DNA of 64,000 nucleotides from Selaginella moellendorffii (GCF_000143415.4 NW_003314261.1:3774880-3838879), one strand, 5' to 3'. Shown: positions 44,721-55,772, numbered from the stretch's first letter. Notes: generated from the letters alone by a model not told the origin. Program-made: numbers and translations.

Positions 44721-45644
44721 TCATGATGCAGGATTCTCAATCCCATCTCGAAGCCTTCGAATCCACGGCTCAATCTTTTGAGCCTCGCGAACCTCATCAA
44801 GAGAAGGTAGATCTTGCTTTGCGCCTTGTGGACATTGAATGTCAAATACAGCAACCGTCGATGGCATAGAATCCTCGTCTAGAAAATCCATAGAGGCTGG
44901 AACAATAGGCTCGTCAGAAACATGAGAAGAGAATGGAGAAGGAAGAGGAGCTCGAGAAAAGGCATCAGCATCAGCCAAAGAATTCCCTAGGCGATGAACA
45001 ACATCAAAATTATATATCTGAAGCTTCAAAGCCATCGAGCAATACAACCAACCAGGTTCTTCCGCTTCAATAATGAAGTAACAGGCTCTTTCACGCATGA
45101 TTATAGCTGTGTGAAATATTTTTCAAGCAAATGCTAGCAAGATTATAGATGAGCTGACGAGGAAAAAGTCCAACTGAACATAACAATAACCAAAGAAAAT
45201 TGGTCCAAGAAGTATAATGGCTATACTAAATTCAAGTAACATCTGAACACCATGTAGATATGCATGAAGTTTCTCGAAACCCCAAACTACTGCTAAACAC
45301 TCTTTCTCTGTCGTGGAGTAGTTCATTTCCACTAGTTGTAATGTATGGCTTATATACGCAATGGGATGGTGTTAACCAGGCACACTCGAGCTTTCTTGCA
45401 TCAACACACCTCCAAGACCAATGTTAGAAGCATCCACGTGCAAAATAAAAGGTTAAGTGTAGTCAGGATATGCCAAAACTGGAGGAGTCATCAATAGATC
45501 TTTGAGATCCTCGAACGCCCGCTCACAATCCGGAGACCAAATGAAAGATGATGTTGATGACTTCAACAACGCTCGCAACGGTGCAGTGCGATCGGAAATT
45601 GATCCACAAAACGATCTAGATACTGCACCTTGCCCAAGAAGCAC
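44721..45644 (-). pseudogene. RNase H of gypsy fragment B
   Basis: Contains [20 protein letters not shown] (45332 downward), then MALKLQIYNFDVVHRLGNSL and ADADAFSRAPLP (45098 downward). Stops between about 45100 and 45450. Confidence 0.8.
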
Positions 45645-46275
45645 TACACATCATTCACACTAGAGAACTTTAGAACAGCTACAAGTTTGTCATGATCAAC
45701 TTGTAAACCCTCACGAGAAATACAATACCCAAGATAAGTTGTATCCTTGGACCCAAACACGCACTTTGTCCACTTCAGCTTTAAATTAACGTCGCATAGC
45801 CAATCCAACACTTTACAAACATCACGAACGTGTTCTTCCCACGTCCCCTTCGAGTGGATCAAGACATCATCAATGAAGTCAGTAGTCACCTCTGGCATAT
45901 CACAAAGAACCTCGTCCATCATCCGCTGGAAAGTTGCTGGAGCATTGTTCAAACCAAACAGCATCACCAAGAACTCGTACAAACCAAATGGTGTACAAAA
46001 AGCAGTCTTAGGAATATCTTCTTCGGCCATTGGTACTTGCCAGTACCCAGAAGCAAAATCTAGCTTGGTGAACTAACGACTTCGCCCTAGACGATCCAAG
46101 AGATTAGCAGTGTGAGGAAGAGGATACACATCTGGGATCGTCACTTCGTTTAACGGACGATAGTCGATGCAAAAACGAATACTCCCATTAAGCTTCGTCA
46201 CAAGATGAGATTCACATGCCCAAGGACTCTGCGACTTCCGAATAACACCCTTCTCCAACATCTCCTTGACATTTG
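45644..46275 (-). pseudogene. Reverse transcriptase of gypsy fragment B
   Basis: Frames 46275-46073 (LIANVKEMLEKGVIRKSQSP, CIDYRPLNEVTIPDVYPLPH) and 46030-45644 (LVMLFGLNNAPATFQRMMDE, TDFIDDVLIHSKG). The catalytic motif is FIDD. One stop at about 46074. Confidence 0.85.
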
Positions 46276-46278
46276 CAA

Positions 46279-46971
46279 TTAAAGCATATCCTCCACCACC
46301 TGATTCACACGCTCGGTTTGCCCATCTGTCTGAGGATGATCTCCACTCGAGAGTTTCAAAGTCACTTGCATAGCCTTTGCAAAGCTTTTCCAAAATCCAT
46401 TGGTGAACTTTGAATCTCGATCACTAATGATGTCCTTTGGCAAACCAAAATTAGGAAAAACCTTCTCCAAGTAAACTGCAGCCAAGTCTGAGGCAGTGAC
46501 AGTCTTTCGAAGAGCCAACAACCGCACATACTTCGTCAACCGATCCACTATAACCCATACTTGCTCCTTTTGCCTCTATATTCGTGGCAAACAAGTGATG
46601 AAGTCCATAGAGATACGACACCAACGGCTCTGAGGAATAGTTAAAGGTTGCAAAAGTCCCCTTGGCTTCTTCAGTGGCACCTTAACCCGCTAACAAAGCT
46701 CGCATGATTTACAATACTTGAGGATATCAGCCTTTACATTCCTTTAATAAAAGTTGCGCTTAATCAACTCATATGTCTTCTTCCCCCCAAAATGACCGGC
46801 CTCTGGACAATTATGATAGTGGAATAAAACTTGAGTAATTAACGCATCCATCCGTGACAAATATACACGACCATTGTAGTAGAGAATCCCATCCACCAAT
46901 GAGAAAGGGGCTTCCATCTGGTCTCGCAAAGAGGCCACCTCAGCATCCTGAGCCTGAGCATGCTCAACCAA
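46279..46971 (-). pseudogene. Integrase of element A' (truncated)
   Basis: Zinc finger HNCPEAGHFGGKKTYELIKR (46971-46744), a degraded middle part, then the core frame 46548-46279: MDRLTKYVRLLALRKTV, ISDRDSKF (second Asp) and DHPQTDGQTERVNQVVEDML (region of the catalytic Glu). It stops abruptly at the fusion with fragment B. Confidence 0.85.
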
Positions 46972-48310
46972 CTACCCAAACTCGCTGACCACCTTACTCA
47001 AATGATGACAAAATTGTGTTTGTAACGTCGTCACATGACGAACATGAGATAAAGCATCTGCCACCACATTTGATCTTCCCGGATAATGCTCAATAGGAAA
47101 CTCCCCAAACTTCATGAGTTTGACTATCCAACGAGCTTGCCCAATGTTCAACTCCTTATATGTGAAAAGATACACAAGTGGTTGGTGATCTGTCAACACC
47201 ACAAACACTGCACCATAAAGATAGTGCCGCCACATCCGCAAAGCATGAATAATAGAGAGTAACTCTTGCTCATATGTGGAATAGCGTTGCTCTGCAAAAT
47301 TCAAAGTTCAACTCTCATATGCAATAGGCTGTCCCTCTTGCATGAGAACTCCTCCCAGTGCATAACCACTCGCATCGCATGTCACCTCGTAAGGTTTCAA
47401 TGGATCAGCAATGCGAAGCACTGGAGTCTCGCTCAACAATCATTTCAGCGCCACAAAACTCTCCTCTTGTGGCTTCTTCCATTCGAATGGCACATTCTTG
47501 TGTAACAACTGCGTCAAAGGAATAGCCACCTCTACAAACTTATGATGAAAACATTGGTAGTAACTAGCCATACCAAGAAAACTATGCAACTCGGCCACTG
47601 TAGTCGGTGTAGGCTAGTTTTCCACCATAGCCACCTTCCTTGGATTCATCTTAACACCCTTAGATGTCACAATATGGCCTAGATATTCCACCTCTGACTT
47701 TGCAAATTCACATTTGCTCTTCTTCACATAAAGTTTGCTGTCTCAGAGTAATAAAAGAACCTTGCGCAAATGCGCCCTATGATCCTCCATATTCTTGCTA
47801 AAAACAAGAATATCGTCCAAGAAAATCTCCACAAACTCATAAAGATAACGCCCAAATACCTTCGTCATCAACCGAGTAAATGTGGTTGGTGCATTTGTCA
47901 AACCAAACAGCATAACTGTAAATTCAAAATGTCTGAAACTTGTGTTGAATGCCGTCTTGGAGATAGATGCATCATCCATTGCAATTTAATGATATTCACT
48001 CCTCAGATCAATTTTGGTAAACACTCATGCTTCACCAAGCTTGTTTAGGATATCATCCACACGTGGCATCAGCATCTTATCCTTCATTGTCTTCTTGTTC
48101 AAAGCGCGGTAGTCAATACACATCCGCATTGAACCATCCTTCTTCTTCACAAGCAAGACCGGAGCACCAAACAGAGACTTATTTGGCTGAATAAATCCAA
48201 CTCAAGTAACTCCTTGACTTGTTGTTGAACTTCTTGCTCCTCCGCATAACTTAACCGAAATGGATGCCAGTAAATTAGCCGTGTCCCCAGCTCCAATGTA
48301 ATCCCATGCT
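46972..48310 (-). pseudogene. Reverse transcriptase and RNase H of element A'
   Basis: Reverse transcriptase frame 47979-47743: TVMLFGLTNAPTTFTRLMTK, VEIFLDDILVFSKN (FLDD catalytic motif). RNase H frame 47304-46972: MNFAEQRYSTYEQELLSIIH, VLTDHQPLVYLFT, HYPGRSNVVADALS. The N-terminal reverse transcriptase (48170-47980) is broken by stops. Confidence 0.85.
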
Positions 48311-48317
48311 TCACACC

Positions 48318-49142
48318 TCATAACGGAGGCAACCCATGAGGAAGTTCATGTGGAAAAACATCAGAAAACTTGTCTAGTACATCCCGTATTGTTGCTTCTC
48401 CCCCACACATGCCTTGGTCCCCCAAGTCACGAACAAAACTTGAAAGTGCTTTTCCATTACGACAAGCCCACTTCAAAGATGTAGCAGAGAGCATAACAAC
48501 TAGTGGTTGAATGCCCTCGCCAAACCACACATCTTTAATGCCACCATACTTCAGCAAAATACACTTAATACTCCACTTTATCTTTGGATCCACCTTCACC
48601 AACCATGGCATCCCAAGAATGAGATCCACACGATGGATATCCGCGAGATAAAAAGTCTCCACAAGTGTGGTTTTGCCAACCAACACTTTCAGCCCCTCAA
48701 CACAAGCATCGAAATGCTGAGCAGAGGTAGCTGCACCTTCCACTGTGTATGACCTTCCACTGCGTGTGACCAGGCCATGCTCCACAACAAACTTTGCTGA
48801 AACAAAGTTGTCATCACTCCCATTATCTAGTAAAATCCGCACTGGATTGCCACGGAACACACCCTCCAGCATTAAAGCTGATTCACATGTATCCTCGAGC
48901 TCCATCTTGTTCCACACACAGTTGAGCTGACGAGCAACGACCAAAAGTCTCTTCCTCCGATTGGAATGGTCATTTTCATCATCCTCACACTGCAAAGTTT
49001 GCAACTTTTTAGTATCTGACTTACCGTGAGAAGAAGATTGGCCATTCTTCTTGTCCTGCTGTTTGTTCTTCAACTGCAGACAATCAACCTTGCAGTGTCC
49101 AAGTTCGCTGCAATGATGACAACCCTGTCTATAATTCTTCAC
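48318..49142 (-). pseudogene. Zinc knuckle and protease of element A' (open 274 codons)
   Basis: The longest open stretch in this element. It starts near the knuckle CHHCSELGHCKVDC (C-X2-C-X4-H-X4-C). The protease follows: ILLDNGSDDNFVSAKFV, with Asn where active proteases have Thr or Ser after the catalytic Asp, then VDLILGMPWL. It ends with DVLDKFSDVFPHELPHGLPP, the usual link to reverse transcriptase. Confidence 0.85.
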
Positions 49143-50009
49143 AAAGAACTTCTACTTCTTGGACCCCTTTGCATCCACTCAACTTGTGATGCTTGTTCCC
49201 ATCCTTGTGTCCACAGTGATCATCACGACAATTCTCGATAGAAGGACTCCACAAATGCTTGCGAGACTTGTGCCTGTCATTGTCAAGTCGACAAGCCACA
49301 TCAAAGAGCTCCTCCAAACTCTTTGAAGGCTGAGAATGATGCAAGTGTTGCCACATGCTCTCACTATGTAGGCCATTAATGAAGTAGGACTTGTTTTGAT
49401 CTGGATCCTTAGTTAGAACACGACTAATCAAGTGAGTAAGCTTCTCAATATAGTCCTCAAGCGTCATTTTCCCTTGCTGGAATTGTCAAAGTTCTGTATG
49501 AGCATTCTCCACGTTATAATAAGGGGAAAAACATAAATGGAAAGCAGCCTCAAACTCATCCATGGTAGACATTGGTGGTTTATTATCCGCAACATGAGAC
49601 TCCTCAAGCCAATTCTACCATCGAAGACCCGCATCACGCAAAACTATGGGAATAACCACTAAAGCCTCTACATCCGGAGTTCCCCTTGCAGCCAAGAACT
49701 CTTCACATTGGCTAGCCAAGCGAGACACTCGTCCACACCACCATCATCGGAAAAAGTTGGAATCTTGAGTTGATCTACCAAAGAAGGCTTACTTGGAGCG
49801 CTACCCCGTCCAGCCTCGAGTGCCTCAACACACCCACACATGGTATCTATCATGCCATACATCTCGTCTTGCATCTCTTGCTAATTTTGATTAAGGGCTC
49901 GCAGCTCATGAACCACATCTTGAATGGTCCAAATCTCCACAGCTTCATCGGCACCATTGTCGGCACCACCATCGACAATAGGATTCCAGTGTTCAGCTTG
50001 GTCGGCCAT
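49129..50009 (-). pseudogene. Gag of element A'
   Basis: It starts at ATG 50009 (MADQAEHWNPIVDGG) and includes MYGMIDTMCGCVEALEAG, KPSLVDQLKIPTFSDDGGVD and MTLEDYIEKLTHLISRVLTK. Several stops (e.g. near 49875, 49665, 49480). Confidence 0.75.
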
Positions 50010-50033
50010 CACAACCAACTCCTCTGATAACAA

Positions 50034-50353
50034 TGTTATGATCCGGCACAAAAAGACAAAGATCTAGTCACCCTAGATTATGCTACGCCACCTCTTGAGG
50101 TTCTTCACCACCCAACCACCCCTAAGCTACCTCAAAAGCTCCACTGTGCTGCCGTTCCACTATGAGCCCTAGGGTAGGTTAAGTTTCTTACCCTAACATA
50201 TCTTAATATACCCTTGAGCCTACCTTTGACCGACATTGACCATGTAGTCAAAGCTGGCACCTAACAATTAAGCAATTGCCACCGCCCATGTATATATAGC
50301 TTCATATATACAATATGGGCAATCATTGCCAACAGTCGCTACCTTTTTTATCA
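50034..50353. repeat. LTR-like segment with outward primer sites on both sides
   Basis: 320 bp starting TGTTATGATCC and ending TTTTATCA. On its left is a minus-strand primer site (50022-50033) for the gypsy element A'. On its right is a plus-strand site TGGTATCGGAGC (50354-50365). It is probably a join of two LTR ends from different elements; the exact join is not visible (perhaps 50160-50280). Confidence 0.5.
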
Positions 50354-50900
50354 TGGTATCGGAGCATAGATCTTGAGGACCTGTGAAGGATGAAGAAGAC
50401 CTCCAGATGCCAACGGCAGAAGCAGAGTAGCCTAGAGTGCAGCAACAAAGCAATGGCAGAGCTGTACCAGCGGCAGATAGTACCAACTTAGAAGCCCTGG
50501 AGCGGTAGAAGATGCTGATATGCTCCAAGAGAGGGGCAGCAGAGCAGCCAAGAAGCCCAGGAGCAGCAGAGCAGCCAAGAAGCCCAAGAGCAGCAAAGCA
50601 GTGACTCAGCAGGCTGAGAAGCAGAATGGCAGTATGAGTGGCCAAGATGCTCGAAGAGAGGAGCAGTAGCAGCCAAGTGAGCGGTGGCAGATAGTAGCGG
50701 CAGAGTTGGCTGAGAAGCCCAGCAGTGGCAAAAGAGCTCCAAGAGAGGAGCAGCAACAGCCAAAGGAGCGGTGGCAAAAGAGCTCCAAGAGAGGAGCTAA
50801 AGGAGCAATAGCAAAAGAGCTCCAAGAGAGGAGCAGCAACAGCCAAAGGAGCGATGGCAAAGCAGCCAAGAGTGGCAGAGGCAGCAAGCCCTAGAGCAAC
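50354..50900 (+). repeat. Retroelement leader with GCAG/AGGAGCAG-rich tandem repeats
   Basis: After the primer-site-like TGGTATCGGAGC (50354-50365) comes a short leader, then imperfect repeats built on AGCTCCAAGAGAGGAGCAG and CCAAAGGAGCGGTGGC (about 50660-50870) and GCAGCCAAGAAGCCC (about 50550-50600). The style (TATCATGGTATCGGAGC) suggests a copia-like element. No gag or pol follows, so only the beginning is present. Reading frames across the repeat are low complexity. Confidence 0.45.
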
Positions 50901-51019
50901 AAGATGTAGTCACTTTGAGTGGGAGTCAATGGAGTACCACCAATTTAAATGAGGTTTTTCTTTTTGCAGTTTTTCTCATCAGTTGTATGCATGCTAAGCA
51001 TCTTATGTTTAGGCTTTGT

Positions 51020-51180
51020 CTTAGGGTGGGGTTCCATGCTCCACCCTGGGGGGAAAATTTCCAGGGGGGAGAAATAAACCCCTGGGTTCCATGCCCCCCC
51101 TGGTGACATAGCACCAAAAATGGGGGGGAACTCGGTGTCCCCTCTGTAAATTTCTCCTGGAGCTTGGAACCTGGTAAAAT
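51020..51180. mobile_element. MITE-like inverted repeat
   Basis: The left arm GGTTCCATGCTCCACCC with GGGGGGAAAATTT (about 51028-51060) is matched by a right arm which, reversed, reads GGTTCCAAGCTCC then AGGAGAAATTT (about 51140-51172). An internal repeat of GGGTTCCATGCCCCCC lies at about 51083. Non-coding. Target duplication uncertain; superfamily not assigned. Confidence 0.4.
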
Positions 51181-51327
51181 ACACAAATAAAATAATGCCA
51201 TGTGGCTAAATTGCCATATCATCTAAAAATATGACCTGCCCTAATTTTGCAGCCGTGTGAGCATGCGAGTTGTTGGAGGGTTTTGGGGGGGATTTTTGCA
51301 GTGATTTGAGAAGGAAGTTTGTAAGAA

Positions 51328-52219
51328 ATGGAGAATTGCTCACCCTCACTTCATCCATGGTTGCAATTTGGCTCTTATTCTAGTTCATCAATAGCTCAAA
51401 TTCATGTAAGTATGAAATTTGTAGTTCTAGAATTTTGCTTGTTTTTCTTAATGTCCAGGGAGGAGAGGGCTCTTCTTTTAGTGCTAGCATGGGATCTATG
51501 CCAAATGCAATTATGATCCAGGTATTTTTCATTTTCTCTTTGGTTTTTTTCTTTTGTTTAGTAAAATTTTGCAATGGTTTTTAGCCTGGCATTCCTACAT
51601 TCAACCCGATGATTGGATTTGTTCCAATTATCCCTACAATGCAAGTTAACTTCAATTCATCGAGCTAGGTATTTTTTTCCAATTGTTTTTCCTACTTTGT
51701 TTTGAATGTATTTTTGCAATAGCAAGGATTTCATGGTGGGGGAATTGGAAATTCCTCTATCACAACTTTATTATCACTACCTCCTCTAGGAACTAGCTCT
51801 TTTGATAACAAGTATTCCAGAGGTACAATAAATATTATTTGTGTTTATGTTTTGATTTCACAACTTGTTTTCTCAGAATGAACCAACTTTGAATGATGAA
51901 CAAAAAGGAAAATGGTCTACTGATGAAAACATGGCTCTTCAGTATGCAAAGAGGATGGAGAAAAAGAAGGATCGAGAAGGCGGTGGCCGTAGAAAATCGA
52001 TGAAAGGACTAGAGAAGTGGTGATGCATTTCTGGCATCTTACATTCACAGTGATTTCGTCGCACACAAAAGCAATATGAGTCACAATGGGATGAGCTTGC
52101 GAAAAAGTGGAGGTAGATTAGCAATTACGAGAACAACATCCCATCAGGGAAACCATCCTACTTTAGTGGTGAGTTTACTACAGGGATGAAGAAGGATGCA
52201 AAGCTTCCTCGTGCATTTG
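51328..52219 (+). pseudogene. MYB/SANT-like (trihelix-type) gene, five exons, disrupted
   Basis: Exons with good splice borders: 51328-51405 (MENCSPSLHPWLQFGS...; donor GTAAGT), 51459-51521 (GGEGSSFSASMGSMPN), 51585-51668 (PGIPTFNPMIGFVPII), 51723-51822 and 51877-52219. Introns are about 53-63 nt. The last exon contains KGKWSTDENMALQYAKRM, then KQYESQWDELAKKW and NYENNIPSGKPSYF, the pattern of MYB/SANT-like domains in trihelix and Harbinger-associated proteins. Stops: TAG at the end of exon 3 (CAG expected before the donor), TGA and TAG in exon 5, and a phase clash at exon 4/5. Cut by the LTR insertion at 52220. A host gene or a Harbinger accessory gene. Confidence 0.55.
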
Positions 52220-53311
52220 TGTAAGGAACCAACTCCCCGAGGTGTCGTAGGCTAAAGGATCCCTGAAAGTATGACCGAAATGACAAAGAGTTCATCGGAT
52301 GGGACCAAGTCGAAGATCGAGTCCAAGACCGACTCTGAGACCGAGTTTGAGATAGAGTCCAGGATCAAGTCGGAGGCCGAATCGAAGACTAAGTTCGAGA
52401 CCGAGTTTGAGATAGAATCCAAGATCCAAATCGGGTCCGAGACTGAGTCCGAGGTCGAATCCGAAGTCGAGTCCGAGATTGGGTCTGAGATCGAGTCCGA
52501 GACCGAGTCCAAGTACAAGTACTAATACGGGTCAAGGGGTGAAAGCCCAAAGCATGCGTCTCCCGGGGGGGGGGGCCTCCAGGGGGTTCCAAAAGTATAG
52601 TAGGGATAGTGAGGTCCAAGAACTAGTCTTGAAGGAACTCTTCAGTGGTGCTTCCAAACTGACTTGAGGTTGAGACTAGGGCTGAAAGGCCTTGGATGGG
52701 AGTGAGCATGGACTCGGGTGGTGCCGGAGGGGCCACCCAAGGAAGTGCTCAAGAGCAGCTCCCACTCCCGAAAGGGAAACCGATTGTGGTGCTCCCAGCT
52801 CTTGTGGAGTGGTGCCCCACTTAAGTACCTTGTGGCTCATTGGTCCTTGCCCTTCCTAGAGGCTTGGGCCTTCCCTTTGGGATGGAAGTGGGGGGGTAGA
52901 GGTACCCATACTGGGCCGTTAGGCCACGGTGTTTTGCCCCGGTGTCCCAAAGCAAGTGTTGCATCGAAGGCTTAGGATTTAGAGGGTCCCATGATCAAGT
53001 CTTATTGTACCAAAGGATGTTAGGAACCTGGAGGCTTGGTGTATTTTGCTGCTTGTGCTTGCGGGGAATGTAGTCGAACCTTAAGTCCAGTCTAACCTAG
53101 AGAGGGGGATTGGGAGAGATTTGGTAATCTGTGAATGGATGGTTAACACTCCGTTGCTCGTGTAGTGAGTAGCTGAAATAGAGTAGCACCAAGTATGAGC
53201 TGGTACAATAGGCAGGAACCTTGGCGAGGGAACTTAACAAAAGCCAAGGCAGTGTTGGTCGGATAAACGAGGTAAGCTGGCAAATTGGAAAGGAAAAATT
53301 TCTGGCATACA
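52220..53311 (+). repeat. 5' LTR of chromovirus copy 2
   Basis: 1092 bp, TGTAAGGAACC ... TGGCATACA. Array 52290-52525, G run 52565-52575 (11), TATA-like AAAAGTATAGTA 52591-52602. Confidence 0.92.
52290..52525 (+). repeat. LTR-embedded GAGTCCGAGATC-type array (copy 2, 5' LTR)
   Basis: Sense-strand units GAGTCCGAGATC, GAGTCCGAGACC and GAGTTCGAGACC. It yields a Glu-Ser-Lys-Thr reading frame that is an artefact of the 12-bp period. Confidence 0.88.
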
Positions 53312-53314
53312 ATT

Positions 53315-53326
53315 TGGTATTGGAGC
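53315..53326 (+). other. Primer binding site of chromovirus copy 2
   Basis: TGGTATTGGAGC, one base from TGGTATCGGAGC (C to T), three bases after the LTR end. Confidence 0.85.
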
Positions 53327-53370
53327 TTTTTCCTTAGTTTTAGCGAAGGATAGAGGCGGATTGCTAGGAG

Positions 53371-54540
53371 ATGGCAAAGGTAGGGCAGAAATGAACCAAG
53401 GCAGAGACAGAACCCCTACCAGAGCTGGAGCCTTCGGTAGAACAAGAGGCTATAGATGAGGAATCCTTGCATGAGGAGGACTCTAGTAAGGAAACTTCCA
53501 AATAGAAGTCATTCGGTCATCCAAGGCTTGATTGGACGTTCTAGAAGGACAATTGGCACAGACCAATGCCTTGCTGGAGACTCTCGTATGCAAGCTAAAG
53601 CGTGACGAGAAGTGGAAGAAAAAGCAAAAGACTGCAGATGCTGGTAGCGTAGAAGGTGCGAACGCTTCGGTAGGGACTAAGGCAGAACCAAACAAGGTCG
53701 AACAGACCGAAGTGGAATCAGTCCCTCAAGCAGTTCCCAAGTACAAACTAAAGCCCCCACCGGTCTTCAAGGGAGTGAACGACTATAAGGTGGTGGAGGA
53801 TTGGTTTTACGATATGGAGGACTACTTCCAAGCATTGCGGTTACTGAGCTTGAAGAAGGTCCCATGTGCAAAACCATACTTGGCAGATAATGCCAAGTCT
53901 TGGTAGAGAATGACAAAGGCCAATGAAGGACCGGTGGCCACTTGGGAAATGATGAAGGCGAGGATCCGCGTGACGTACGTTCCTCCGAATGCTACTCTGC
54001 ACCTAAGGGATGAGCTGAGTAGGCTGAAGCAGACCAGAACCATTCAAGAGTATGTGAATGGATTTATGGCAAAGAGGATACTGGTCATGGATATGGGTGA
54101 TATGGATGTGTTCCATGCCTTCATATCAAGCTTGCAAACCTAGGCTTGTGGTGAGGTGATGCGGTGGAACCCGACCAACTACAAGGAAGCGTTGGATGCG
54201 GCCATCAAGGTGCATTTCAATGATAACCTGCGAAAGGGGAACATAACGGGGTTGGGGGTCCACATTTAGCAAAGGGGCCAAGCCAAAGGGAATATATAGC
54301 AAAGGGAAATTCAAGAGGAGTTTCTCTAAGAATGAGTCCTCGGGGTTCTTGAAAGGCAAATCCGGTGGCCAGTGAGCGAGTACGTGGGGGAGTCAAGCGA
54401 AAAGAGACAAACCCATGGATAAGAAGGTCAAGTCGTATAGTAGCATGGGAAACAACATATGTGAAGCGGGACACTTTTCGAGGGAATGTCTCTACCCGAA
54501 GAAGGCCAGAGCCAATATAGCCATCAAGTCGGGTGAAGTC
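53371..54540 (+). pseudogene. Gag of chromovirus copy 2
   Basis: ATG 53371 (MAKVGQK) with early stops. Better stretches are 53532-53906 (DVLEGQLAQTNALLETLV; YKVVEDWFYDMEDYFQAL) and 53910-54143. The zinc knuckle is damaged: GNNICEAGHFSREC lacks the CX2C spacer because 12 nt present in copy 1 are missing (near 54460). TAG replaces TGG at 53904-53906. Confidence 0.85.
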
Positions 54541-55093
54541 CAAACTGAGGTATGTGATCCAGTCCCTAACTCAAAGTTACTTATTACACGAGCAACTTTG
54601 GTAGAGAGTCGTTCGCGACATCTACTAGCCCTCCGAGGGAAGCTCGGAAGTAGCTTTGTTAAGATTCTTATTGACACGGGTGCTTCAGATAATTTTGTGG
54701 CTGCAGACATAGTCTAGCAAGCTGGACTAATGGTGCAGCGGCTGGGTGAATCAAGGACTATAGAGTTTGTTCAAGGTAGCCAAAGCACTAATGAGGTACT
54801 TCGACAAGCGAGAGTCGAAGTAGGGACATGGAAAGTGGACATGGATTTCACCGTGTTGGACATGGTGGGATTTGACGTGATCTTCGGGATGGATTGGTTC
54901 AATCAATTTGTGGTAGCCTTACATGGACAAGGTAGGAACCTTGTGGTACTAGCGAATGCCCAAGGAAGAAGATCTAGGGTGGAGGCCCAGGATCTGAAGG
55001 TAGACCAAAGCAAGGCCAAAGATTCATGCTTAAACTTGGTGTCCACAAGAGGAAAACTCATCAAAGGAACTAAGGCAGCATTTTTGTGTTTAC
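54541..55093 (+). pseudogene. Protease of chromovirus copy 2
   Basis: ILIDTGASDNFVAADIV gives the catalytic Asp-Thr-Gly-Ala; a stop (54715-54717) follows; then VDMDFTVLDMVGFDVIFGMD. The frame runs into TRIM 2 at 55094 and resumes after 55772. Confidence 0.85.
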
Positions 55094-55767
55094 TATAGCG
55101 CATGTGATTATATGATGAGATTTGGATATACTGTCACCGTGGATCCTTGGAACCTTGGGAGATAAATGGGGATAAAATAGCCATTAAGGGCTCTCTCATC
55201 AAGCAATTGCCCCTTTTTCAGTTAGCTTAAAGGGAGAGAGATAGGGTGCGCTATAGTTGGTATCGGAGCAAATGGCACGAGTTCGATTCCCATTCATTAG
55301 TGGCTACTTAAAAATATAATATACCCTTGAGCAAGGTATATTCCTACCCTTAAATTTGAAATTGTACGTATTGGGCATCCATGCATACGTCCTTTCTTTT
55401 GTGTGGAGTATCCATGGACGAAGGTATTCACCGTGGGACTGCGGTACGAGTGGATGACTAGTTGCCTCACATGAAATAACTAGTCTACACAATGGAAAGA
55501 TTGGTAGATTCAGTGTGGAAATGGAGGTGCTAGTTCTCTTTGGCTTAGTAGGGGTTGTTAGTCAATAGTCAATGAGGACATTGACATCTTTGAAGGGGGG
55601 GTGAGTGTAGCACATGTGATTATGGGATGAGATTTGGATATACTGTCATTGTGGATCCTTGGAACCTTGGGGGATAAATGGGGATAAAATAGCCACTAAG
55701 GGCTCTCTCATCAAGCAATTGCCCCTTTTCCAGTTGGCTTAAGGGGAGAGAGATAAGGTGCGCTACA
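55094..55767 (+). mobile_element. TRIM element 2 (674 bp)
   Basis: Two 162-bp LTRs (55094-55255 and 55606-55767), primer site TGGTATCGGAGC (55258-55269) and a polypurine tract GAAGGGGGGGTGAG before 55606. Target duplication CTTAC at right (55768-55772) and TTTAC at left (55089-55093). Copy 1 of the chromovirus shows the empty site as GTGCTTACTCTC, so the left duplication has a C to T change. The left LTR starts TATAGCGC instead of TGTAGCGC. It lacks the 49-bp duplication of TRIM 1. Confidence 0.92.
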
Positions 55768-55772
55768 CTTAC

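Larger units (their letters stand above)
43510..46275 (-). mobile_element. Ty3/gypsy fragment B (reverse transcriptase to integrase)
   Basis: The same family as the plus-strand element at 20283-31890. Minus strand, in order: reverse transcriptase (46275-45644), RNase H (45644-44721), integrase (44541-43652) and tail. It lacks gag, protease and both LTRs. Its right edge is fused in the integrase of another gypsy element and its left edge is joined to the transposase-like region at about 43510. Confidence 0.8.
46276..50353 (-). mobile_element. Ty3/gypsy element A' (gag to integrase; 3' end lost)
   Basis: A second gypsy family on minus. 5' LTR-like DNA from 50034, primer site complement CTCTGATAACAA (50022-50033), gag from 50009, zinc knuckle and protease (49142-48318), reverse transcriptase (about 48310-47740), RNase H (47304-46972), integrase (46971-46279). 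The integrase C-terminus, polypurine tract and 3' LTR are missing; it is joined directly to fragment B at about 46275. Confidence 0.8.

Noticed and set aside
50268-50887. Leu/Ala/Ser-rich minus-strand frames around 50268-50887
   Set aside because: By-products of the GCAG-rich tandem repeats; frames overlap in all phases.
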